Origin: Pyrrhosoma nymphula
Lineage: Eukaryota; Arthropoda; Insecta; Odonata; Coenagrionidae
Direction of reading: 5' to 3'
Assembly: GCA_963573305.1 (NCBI GenBank)
Contig: OY754332.1
Location: 146,189,977 to 146,253,976 of the forward strand
DNA length: 64,000 bases
The notes beneath the pieces were generated by a model. It saw nothing but the letters and a program-made list of their open reading frames with translations. It was not told where the DNA came from and did not search any database. Positions within the stretch are counted from its first letter, which is position 1. Each line of letters begins with the position of its first letter. This document shows, in pieces, positions 38,901 through 50,900 of this stretch. The position numbers and the translations under genes are program-made.

Positions 38901-41900
38901 CAGTCCCCTTTTCCGTGTAAATTGTCGTTGACCACACGTATCCAGTTCTCAATTCACAAAGAACAAATACTAGCCAAATGAAGCTCTTTTCATAGGCATG
39001 AACTGCCGCCACCCCAATCTTCCCTTGTACATGAGCAGGCTCTCGTCGATGGTAACGTCCGTCTCTGGTGTATGGAGTGCCTTGAACTTTTCCTCCAGCC
39101 TCTGGCAAATCGGCCATATTTTATTTAGTTTGGCATTGGGGTGTGCTTGGGGATCAAAATCGTTATTATAGGCAAAATGTAAATATTGCCTTATTTTTAC
39201 GAATCATCGGTAGGACATTGTGTGTCCAAAAAAAAGAGAGGAGAGTATAGGTCTCGTTGACCAATAAAACTCAGTGTCTGGCTTCCGCACTCTGCTCTGT
39301 AGCATTACCAGGGCAAAAAATACAAATTTCTGAGCTTGTCACAGCTCGCCACTGATTTATGCTTGCACTGCTCAGCCCCACTTTTTCACGCAGTGTTACT
39401 GGCACTATGATTAGTTTTCCAAGTTATAAAGTCAACAATTTCATCATTGAAAAAAGTATTTTAGGGAACCTCATTTGGGAACCAGGTCGAAGTTCATCGA
39501 AGAATTACCTTCTAAAAGAAACCTAGGTGGTGTCGGAGAAGGATTTGTTGAAAGCATTTCCTCCCACTCCGCTTCCCGCGAATGTTCCGCTGCGCATTCT
39601 GATTCGGACCTTGTTTCTCCGGAGAGAGTGGGCTAGGAGCCAGGAACTTCAATGTCCATAACCTCGGAATCACTGCTGGTCAACACTGATTCCTCTCCGG
39701 AATCCATTTCTGATTGCCAAATGTTACCGAGCGAAAACAAAGAATTTGCCGTAGAATTCACTCCTACTACACCGCTCGTATTAGAACGAAAATGTTCGAA
39801 CTAAAAATGGAATGTTAGTGTTGGTGGAATTTCAGTGAAAAAGTACATGCGCTCTGAAAATCAAGGATGCGTATGCTCTGAAACTCAACGAAAGGCTGTC
39901 ACCATCGTCCTTCCGACGAAGTATTTACTTGTGGAAACAATCACGATATGCAAAGGACCTAGTGTAAAAAGCCCATCCCATGCTCATCATAAAATTTTTC
40001 TTTTCCGTTCCTACCATTTCTTGGAAAATAAACATACGTGTGTGTACTGCAACAGCATGGATTTTCCAACTAACGTTAAATTCATATTGGGAAAAGCCCA
40101 TTAGTAAAGGGTTGGCTGGTGGGAAAGTAGCCCGGGGAGCAAAGGGTAGCAGATTAGCACGACATGAAACCAGGCGCCAGGATGCTTAGCGGGCCATCGG
40201 CTCTTGAGCGGGTGTTTTCTGACCTCTGAAAAGCGTCAAACATGAAAATAGAAGGCATTACACATGTTTGGCATTTATCTCTATCTCTCCTTTTTTCTCG
40301 TACTTATGTGGGCTAGGGTAGCATATACACAGGGCACTTGTGCTGGTTTCTATTGAGAACGTACAACCTTTAGACGTCTTCATCATATAGCTGTTTTTGT
40401 AAACATGTTTCGCCACTTCCGCCAGTATCCGAAGTAGAAAAATGAAAGGGGCTGATGAAATAACATTCGCAACACATCTAAACATTTATGCTTACGCCAT
40501 TTTATCTAAAGAGAACGGCTCAATAGGCATTTCCAACATATATCAAAATTACGGGAAGAAAAATGTGCGGATGAATAATATAGAATTAGATAGTATATAT
40601 AGTAACAAATATATATAGTAACAAATATATATATATATTGTGACATACCGTACGGTATGTCACATTTTTTCATTTTTATGTTCTCCCCGATTTTTCGCGC
40701 GACTAGCGGTCAAGAGACGACTCATATATTGATTTCAATTACCGCGGTGTATTTATGTGGTTCATTTTTTTTGTGTGCTTTGTCCTCGGAAAAGAGGGCG
40801 CTGAAAATTGTAAAAATTAGTGTATGCCTTAAAAAGATGGCGTTGGGATCGCCTAAAAAACCCATAAATAGCGTGGACGGGGAGGCAGAAGCTCTCTACG
40901 CTCTTAGCTCTTATCTCTTGGCGCATGACTTATTAACTGAATTTTAGACAACGTGGAAGCAGAGACGGGAAGAGAGGGAGGTCTATCTTAGACCTGTGGA
41001 ACGGAGGTGAATCATCTGCACGCGGCGTCGACACGGCTCGGCACCAACGAGCAAAAAGGAGGACCCTTGCCTGGTGTCGACTTGCTGTTTGACTTGTCGT
41101 GGAAGCGACGACCTGCCGCCCCGTGCTCTTCTAGAAAGCATAAGTACCTCGGGAACGTTCCCACTCCCTTTATCAACCCCGCCACATTTGGCTTTGTCTG
41201 TTGTGGCTTTTTCCACACGAAAGAACCCGCCACAATTTTGTCTCCATCAGAAGATGTAGTGATTTTGTGTCATAAATGTTCATGAAAGATACGCACCTGG
41301 TGTCGAGCAGGGCGATGTAATTCTCACTGTCAATCCAAAACTCTCCAGCCTGATTTGCCTGCCTAGGGGAGTCAAAAGATCTCCCATGCCACATGTTAAT
41401 TACGTTCTATTTTGCGAAGTCAAAGACTTCCTTTGTATCACTATTTCTCCCGTCAATTGTGCAACTGACAGTGACTTAAAACGACGAGGAGCCTGTAAAT
41501 ATTTCTGTAAAAAAGTATTTTGTCTAGGGTTAATTTAGGTTTAATTTTCCATTCATCGAAGGGTAATTTTTCAGTGTCTTGCTTTCACTATTTCATTCAT
41601 GTAGCATTTATTACCAATCCATTCATCCTTCATTTAGTCTGTAAGAGGGTAATTTTTTTGTTTTTTTTTGTTTGATTCCGTTTTTTTTATGTTCCGACGT
41701 ATTCTGTTTGTTCTAAGAATTCTAAAAGGTTCTAAGAATAAATTGTTCATGTTATCAGATTTAATCACAAGTCGTCTCTTAACCCGTAAACTCAATATTT
41801 TTAATTTAATTCCTGTAAGATCAAATATAATCACCTATGAATGCAAAAGTTCGTTAAGATACCCTCTCATTTGTCTACCTACTGGTAGCTTGGCCGCGAT

Positions 41901-44900
41901 CCTGTGTGGAGCCCCCTTCGACGCTCAGCAATTTTCGAGCGTGTTACTTTACTCTCACTCATCTCCCATCGTTCGGTATTCTTTCCGGGCTAATCGTAGG
42001 GAGAGGGGCAGGAGCCCAGTCGTAAAGTTTGTTGGCGGCGCAACCGAGACGACGATGCCTACGCAAGCCGAACTCACCGCGTACCGCCACAATATACATA
42101 TACAGTAAAACCTCCCTATAGCGAATTCGCTGGGACCGGAAAAATGACTTCGATGTACGGGGTTCGTAAGTAAGGAGGTTATATGCGGGTTGCATAGTCT
42201 CAGGGGCCACCGAGATTTCGTGCTGCTTTCTGACGCAACTCACATTAATTACACAAGCTAGTTTTGAGGGACATAAAAATGATTACTGTAATGCAGTATA
42301 CCGGCTAATATATGGGGTGATTGATGGTGAAGCCCAATGGGATAAAATCGGTTGATCTGAAATTGATGGATGATTCAGATGGGATCCGAAATTGTATTTT
42401 TTTTCTACTTACTGTATTTGACTGGCGGTTTTTTTTTTAATTTTTGGAAGATTGAGCATATATTACCTGCTAGGTGACAAAATGTTATGCAGTATTGGCT
42501 TCTCATCGGAATACTGCGCTCAGGCGTAGCCTCAGAGATATACAGGCCGTAATACTACCCCCTCCCCCCACTTATATTTAGTAGGTCTACGAAAAGCACG
42601 GGAAATGCGCTTCCTATGCATTTCTTATGGCAAGGTTCAACAAAGTTAGGAAATTATTTCTTGTCATATGCCGCATTTCAAGGGCCACTTTAGTTTCATT
42701 AAAATATTTAAGCACTTCGAAAAGTATTCGTCTTACTTTAGCTGGGCTTTTAAGACAATTATTATTCGAAAACCAGCAAGGAAAATTGTTGACGCGAATT
42801 TTAATTCTACTGCGATTGCGGTGAATATATTTCCCTCGCATTCTTGATCGTGAAACCTGAAACCAAATTGGGTAGATTAAGGAGAAAATTTGATTCAATT
42901 TTATGCAAATAATATAAGCACAAACGAATCCTGATGGCTAAAATTTGATTACCAGTGTCATGCGATGCAAAATCTCAATGGAGGATGAAGACGTCATATA
43001 CTTCAGATAGATATTTGACGCTCCCCTTCGTTACATAACCAACTTAAGTTCTCATGGCACGCAAAGTATTACAGTAAAACCCCTAAATTGCATTTTTCCA
43101 GGGACCCTTAAAAAAGGTTCAAATTGCGGGAAAGTGCAAATTGTGGGAAAAGTAGAATTTTCACTTCTACAGCCATGTTCCTTCACTGGATTAAGGGTAA
43201 AAATAAGAAATAGACTGATAAACTGAAAAAGAGCAGTGTCATAATTTATTCTTTGAACTAGCTCTTCTCATTAATTTATATACGATGAAAAAAAGACATT
43301 GAACACCTTAGATGAATAGAAATGTGAAAATTATTTTTCTCCTTCATTTTTGATACATAAAATAAGGGATTACTACATATCGCACAAAATCAAGACCAAA
43401 TGAATAAATAAAAGTTACAGAAACAGCTTCTTAAAAATTCACTTCACTCATGGTAACTGTGGAACCTACCCATAAATAATAATAATACATATATTAACTT
43501 CAGAAAATAATATTTTTGAATCCATCCAACTAACCATTGGATGCTGTTTTTTCTTTTTCAAATTTTCAATTCCCAATCTTGTGGCGATGTGCAGAGCTTT
43601 TTCTCGTATGATGACACCATATATAGGGATATTTGAAGACCTAGCACTCAAAAACCACTCTTTAAGTAACCCTTCCATTTCTTCATACTAAGAGTTCTTA
43701 ACATATTTTCTCTTTTTAGACAAATTACCGCACTGGTTGGCTTGTTTCAGAATCCCATCGCGATTTCTCACAATTATAGTTTTTAGTGTATAGAGATAGG
43801 CAATCGTAGCAGTTTCGCTAGATCGACGCGAGCTCCACCATGAGAATCGACTCGTTCTAAAATGTCAATTGTCTCCTTGATTGAAAAAGTCCTTTTTCCT
43901 CCTCGCTTTTCCATTGCCAAGCAGGATAAAATTACGTCCCAGTTTAGTTGAGGATGACTTAACAACACATGAGAATCTGATCAGCCGTGATGTTCGACTA
44001 GTCCAAACAATTGTTCAACTAAAAAATAAACTTTTACTTCAGTCTAATTAAGGTACGATAACGCAAGTTTCGATAAGTTTAATTCATTTGTAGCCTATCA
44101 TAGTTATAACTCGGGAATCGAGGCAGTGCAAATGATCTGTTGTCCACTAGTACGAGTTCTTTCATTTTTCATAATGTCTGGATAAGAATCCATTTTCATT
44201 CTCCAAAGTTTCTACTTAGGTAAAAAATGAATACTCCTCCACAGGTTCAATTACATTGTATAATTTACGTAGTTAGCTCCTAGCCTTACAATGTGTTCAT
44301 TTCATAGCTTGAATCATTTCCTGGCAGATTGACGAGTTGACGTAGTTCCAATTTCTACTACGAGTGGCGCTGTAAACTATCCCCGCCAAATTCAAATTCT
44401 TTCTTCAAACAGGTCGTATTGCTGCTCTTTTTCGTATTTTTCCGCAAATATGTGCAAGACAAAGTAAAAAAGGGTTTAACAAAGGATTATATGCATGAGT
44501 AATGGACTTTGAAAGTTAAATTTTATTTTGATTGAGCGCGTTGTGGCGCAAATTGCGGGAAAACTGAAAAATGCATAGTCTAAATTTGGGGTTCTGCATA
44601 CATTGGAAACATAGGAAATGGAATGGGACTTCGTAAAAGTGGTGTAAATTGTGGGAAAACGTAATTTCCGATAACGCAAATACGAGGTTTCACTGTATTT
44701 GCTTAAGGGATATAAAATCCAATAAATGGCAAATAAAAATCTGATCACTTTCTATAGGCCTCCTAAAATTTCGTGCACTTATGTTGTGATAAAATCACAT
44801 TGCAACGATTTATGAATTTCTGCAGCTATTGGTTATGATGCATAATCTCATTTAACAAATATTTACGGTACAAACAAAGAATTAACTGCCATAATAACCT

Positions 44901-47900
44901 TATATTAGAATTTGTTCACTTATCTCCATAAGAACAGACACGATTTTAGGCTTACTTTTGGAAAACAGATGACGATCGTAATTTGGGTGTTCTGTATATC
45001 TCGGAGGCTACGGCTATCCATGGATACTAGAATTTTGCTACAGCCAAGGATGCTACGGCTAAGCATATTGAAGGCACAGCGATGGAACCAAAGTTTATCA
45101 CCTGTCGACATGTAACGACGTGGCAACCTGGAGGACCAGAGTCAACTCATGCAAATGGCGGTGACCAGACAAAATTTAGTCTTGGCAACGGTTTAAAAAT
45201 AAACTGAAAACAATCATAAGCTTTTGAGTGCCATAGTTTTCAAGTAGGTACCAAAATAATGCACAATCCGGGCTTGGTGAGAATACGCCAGTTAATATTT
45301 TTGGATGTTTTTAATGCTCACTACGTTAAATATAACATGAGATTTTTTGGAGCCTGGCAGAGGGATTAAATAATCCGATAACAAGCCAGTATTTAAGCAA
45401 TCATTGAATTCTTAACAACCGCTGTTTGATTTCCTTTTCAGTAGATAAAAAATAAATGTATCCTTTTTACCCAGGTGCAAATACGCGCTGGTTGCAGTAT
45501 TAAAACTACGAACTGCGATTATTAGTGATTCAGCCACGATCTCATGAGTAAACAAAATCTAAATTAGGATTATCTAGGGTCCCGAAAACACTCTACGTAA
45601 GAAAATGTAAGAGTGAAAATCCCCTCCCCCTTTCTCGTCTTGCTTTATTCTTGAATGACCGCTTACTCCGCCCGCTATCAAAGCTGTTTGCTTTGTCATG
45701 TCAAGGTCACCGACCGCACTTATTCTGAAAAGTTTTGACTAACAGTAAGCCTGTGATCTTGCAAGTTAACCCTTTCGCGACGGGGCCACAAGTTGGAAAA
45801 TGCTACTTCCCTCACAAATGCTACTAAGATTTCTTTGTATTCCCAGAATGGAGCTTTCACTCAGTAAGGATTGCTCAGGTAAGTGTTTCCTCAACTTGGG
45901 GCCGGGCCCAGTGGGGTGCCAGACCTTTTTTCTCGGCCACCGGGCGGAGATAATCCTGGCCCCTTTCCGCTTGAAAAGCCCATTACGGCATGCGATCACG
46001 GTCAACTATTTGTTTATGCAATGGTTTTGCGAAAAACATTGTTTCTGCAGCCTCGAGATAGATTTAATCGGAAAAGAATTCTTTAAGTTTTGCAGTCCCT
46101 TCATAGCTTTTAAACGAAATTCTACGATTAATATTAAGCTCTCTAGCAAAAAAATCATATCAATGGTTAGACAAATAATTTCGTTATTGTATTTCGCACT
46201 TGTAAATGATTTTCTCCATTATACAACGATAGAAATTATTTAAAATTTTAAATATTCTTAGTCAGGCTATTGGCATCAACAGAACGCGATTTAAAGAATC
46301 TGTACTTAGTAATTTTCACTCTGTTAATTCATGAGATCTAGGGAACTTTTGTTTTTGGATCCTTTTAATTCGGCTATCATTTTCTTTTAAATTCTAAAAC
46401 TGGAAATCCCTTGCGTTTAAGTACAACGTGCGATCATCTGTGTCTTGTAAACGTTTAACTGTTAGTATATAGGCATTTTGCAATTACACAAATGTACAGA
46501 GACTCAAGAATTATGCTGAAAACATACAAGACGATCTGTTAGTGCTAGTTAGCAGATTAGGATACAATCATTAAGAATCAAATCAACTTATTAACTATAC
46601 TACCTATCGACAACCCTAGTTGAAAGTCTCATAGGCAGCTGTTCCTTACCGTTCACGGGAAAAATGACATTTTAAATTTAATGGGAAAACCTTTACAGGG
46701 AAAAATAAACAATTAAATTCGCTACAAATATGGCCATCAACTCATACGAAAAAATGACTTTTAGTTGTTTACCTAAAACATGATATCTCGCTAACTAACT
46801 AAAAACCTCACAAAAAATTACTCCTTAACTAACTAAATAACAGACAAAAAATTAGTTCGGAGATTCCTTTGCACAAGAACTACGTTAAAAATAACGGTAG
46901 AGCTCCGTTTAAAATTTGTAATTGTAGAGCTATACATAAGGCAACATACTTACAACCCTCAATTTGCGAATTAAACGACTGAAATTTGTTATTCCACTGC
47001 ATCAATTAGCAACTGACCGTGGACACATGGGCATTTACGCCATTTTAAAACGTCGTTCATAGCAAAAGGGTTAAAAATAAAGGAAAGGGACGTGTTGAGA
47101 GCATGTGGAAATATTACAATGTGTATGGTCAGATGAAGAAGTGGTTAACAATTTTTTGTATCTTTCGACCTCCTCCCTCCTAAACCTTCCATCCCAAAAT
47201 GCCCATTGCTAATTAACCGACCGCTTACGGGGGAAAAACTCCGCCTCTTAATCCTCCTCCTCAACTACAATGTTGTCATGGACCCTACACCCTCGCTCAC
47301 ACTCCTTCAGAACTATAGGGGTCCTCCCCTTTTCTCTTCCCTCACGCACACCACTCGACATGGGATCCCCATCCCCCAACCAAGAAAATGCTTCTCTTCC
47401 ACCCCTCCTCACTTCCCCTCCCGTCCCAAACAATTCAAAGCCTAGATAAATGACCTGGCTGCTGGGATTTTTGCCTGAACATGACGTCTAACGTGGAAAC
47501 CCAAGTCATATTTAAAAAATAATGAAACCTTGTTGAACCAACCAATTTGTTAAAACAATCACGTGAGTTATTTCTCGATTTGCTTACAATGTGACGCCAG
47601 AGGTGATAAGAAAGCGAATGAGGAATCGTTCTCGTGACAGACGCCACTTGTTTTGAATGCAAACAGAAGCAGGTGGACTCTCACCCCTCTTGAAAGCTAC
47701 TTCACTCGGTTTCAAAATTTCTACCCCATGGGATTCATGTGCCTGGATAGGCGCAAGCCTGCAAAAACGTAGTTAGTGATCTAACAATGGAAATCCCTCC
47801 CTCCGCGGGGAGGCCACTGATGACATTTCATTCCATCGGGAATAAACAGGAGTGAGGAGACACAAGTGTTGCCAACCTGAGAATGCAGTCGTGAAAGGTT

Positions 47901-50900
47901 TTTCTATGGATGCTCAACTCTTTAGTTGTCTAACAGCAGGAAAAAGGCATAAAAAAGTGCACTCTGAGAGCCTGCGTCGCTGGCTGAAGTCGCGCAAGCC
48001 TTGTTATAATGTGATATGAATAAACATTTCTATGAACTATTCTTTTGGTAATGTTTTCAAAACTACTAGGAGCGTAATACTGAATTCAAGACAAAGTCAA
48101 CCGTGTCACGCCCATGCCCCTGCGACCTGTACTAACGGAGATAAATTTGTTCCGCAAAATTAACTACAGCACTATAAAAAATACAGTTTCAAACAGAAAC
48201 TTTCAAAAAACACTGACAAAGGTTGAGAAAATATTGTGTTAAAATCTGACGACGATAGAACCAAGAGTAATTCTACAGTAATCCAGCAAAGTTCGACATT
48301 CCTGCTAGAGGCTCAAAAACGGGACTCTTTAATCATCTCGCACGAGAAAGAGCATTTCGGAAAACATGATCAAAATAGTTTTTACAACCATTCAACGGAA
48401 AATAAAACAGAATACGTGTCAGCGTTTGTTTCATTACAATCGGCCCTGGCATTCTCTAAATATTCGACCTCAAACTCAGGGTCGCATAATTTTTGTGCCG
48501 AGAATTGGGATGGAAATAACGTGCTTTTTGTAGTGCTACAAACAAAGATTTTTCGTCTGACAATAAGTTAAAAAGTTATAAAAGTAGGACCTCACGAAAA
48601 ACTAAAAGCTTTGATAACATTATCTCGGAACCCCATCGCCCCCAACAGCATACGAAGAGTTTCAGATTAAAAATGTATTAAAAATCTCCTGCCAAGAACT
48701 AACATCCGGGCATTGCTGTTTTTGTTTCATTCGCTGCTGAGTGATCCATAAGGGGCTCGACAGCAATGATAACCTCTACGATGTGATGCAAATGACAACT
48801 TGCGGTGGTAAATATGTAGTAAATTTCGTCATACGTTTTAACAGAAACTTATTAATGCTGCTGCACATTACAAAGTTATGAGCTGAAGGAAGGAGTACAG
48901 GTTTCGCATTCAGGCCATGCATTGGGATCCTACTGAGAGCTACACTTGCGGCGGAAAAAATCACCCGAACATTGTCACTGTGAAGAGAAACGCCGAACAT
49001 TATTCCAATATCGATGGTAATATTACCTACAAATGCAGGAAAAAAATATTTCTGGCAACACAATTTGCTAAAAAGAGGTAACTTCCATGCTTGGTCCCAA
49101 GCGTGGACTTCGTTCTACAGAGGTTTTGTAATTATAGAGGTTCGTTAACCTCTTAAGTGGTATGCCCGGAAATGTTCTGGGCCTTGATTTACTGCCCAAA
49201 ACGTTCTACCCCGGAAGAGTTCCGTGGTCAACTTGGTGTTCAGTCCGCTCACTCCTGAAACATTTCCGGGCCAATCGTACTAATTTGGTAGCAGTTCACA
49301 TATTGGCTGAAAGATGTCACACCTCATGTCTCAGCATATAGTCCACCTAGTGGAGTTTTTGGGTATTCTTTAGTGAACTACTGTGGAAGAGTTGCATCAA
49401 GTCGCATAGTCTGTAGTGTTACCTGCCCTGGGGGAATGGTTTAGGGGAAAATTTAGTCACCACTGAAGAGTTTAAGGGAGGTTTTTTTTTGCATGCATTG
49501 TATATGGGAATGTCCCGGAACCGGGCTTGACTTCGTAATAGGGGGTTTTTCAAAATATGGAGGTTCGAAATAGGGAGGTTTTACTGTAGTAACAAATATA
49601 TAGTAACAAATATGTGTAGTAACAAATATATATAGTAACAAACATATAGTAACAAATAAGGCACGGAAAGATTCATGTTCTGTTGCTAGAGAAATATGTT
49701 ATTTCAATTACTGTGGAACTCATCAACTAGCAGTGAAAATTAGCATAAAATTGACATTGCAATTTTTATAATGACTGCTAAACTGTTGAAGAAACATGTA
49801 ATGGGATGCTCACGAAGAGTGAATGAGGAAATATAAATGAAAATAACTAATTTAAAATTTATTTACTTTTTAGAAAGTTTTTCGTCATGCAAAAATGGAA
49901 GTTTTACATCATAAATTTGCAAAAATTATCAATAAATGGCAAAAATTGAAGTTGTAAATTTCGTAAAAAGATCGCAAAAGAAACTCCATGCATGGAGTTA
50001 ATAAATCAATGGTTATCAATGACAATAAAGGTGAATGCATTTCCATAAGAGGATAACTTTTCAGTGAGAAAAAAAATTATGACCCTCAAATTGCTAGAAT
50101 TATTACAAAAAAATGACCATTGTTTTAACATCAGAAATCAACATTTGAAGCGCCGCTCGGCTAGTGAGAGCTACGGCCCTAACCTGTTCCTCTGATGGCA
50201 GAAAAACGAACTACTAGCAGCTGGGGAGAATATTCGGGCATGAGAAGAAAGGGACGAAATTTTCGGACTTGCCCGAGTATACTCAGGCACGTCAGAATTT
50301 GCGCGTCTTCGGTGCCCGAGTATACTCGGGCGCGTCAGGGAAGCGGTTAAGGTGAACATCCCCACTTATACCATGTATGCACGCAAAATGAACACAAAGG
50401 TGATCATATAAGTTTTCTCAAAGAAACTTATGTCAATCCATGCAAGACTACTTTTTTTTAAATAAGGATATCTTCCACTAGAAAATGAAGACACAAGAAC
50501 CCTGGCGACCTTAGTTGAGGCTCATTAATAATTTCATAGATCTAACATATCAAACCAATGAATCTAATATAGGCATAAAAGCAAAAGTACTTTGGCAGCA
50601 TCATTATAAGGGTATAATATCAAATAAATTTACATTCTAATAAGCACAATAAACCAAAGCAATCTCTTCAAAGTTTCTATACCTGCCAAGAGACGGTTAA
50701 GTCACCTATCTTCCCTCCACCTCCTCCGACATTAGTTGGAGCCTTGTATGGGTGGTCCGTAGGTGTGTTGTACTGAGGTGACGGGGCAGATGGAATGCCA
50801 TAGCCAAGTTCATTACCAGCTATTACTCGAAACTCATAGATTGACCATGGAGACAACACATCACGCATAACTGCCTCCTTCCGACCATTATATCGGCCCA

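Larger units (their letters stand above)
42103..49586. mobile_element. Pogo-like ends bracketing a 7.5-kb nest
   Basis: The left end after TA reads cagtaaaacctccctatagc; the right end, inward on the other strand, reads cagtaaaacctccctatttc and abuts TA. The near identity over the first 17 bases suggests one family. Contents include Tigger copy B and a TTAA-flanked element. No transposase of its own was identified. Confidence 0.6.
38251..50346. mobile_element. piggyBac element expanded to 12 kb by nested insertions
   Basis: The left end is TTAA followed by ccgcttccctgatgg; the right end, inward on the other strand, is TTAA followed by ccgcttccctgacgcg. TTAA duplication and short inverted ends are the piggyBac hallmark. 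A decayed piggyBac transposase lies near the left end. The right end also has two copies of a cccgagtatactc motif. An LTR, pogo-like ends, a Tigger copy and a smaller TTAA element lie in between. One-element origin is inferred from the matching ends. Confidence 0.6.

Noticed and set aside
41668..42108. 146-codon + strand frame as a gene
   Set aside because: It spans a T-rich stretch and a GC-rich stretch with no domain and runs into a pogo-like end.
45800..46243. 147-codon + strand frame inside the TTAA-flanked element as a transposase
   Set aside because: No piggyBac motifs; composition is consistent with chance.
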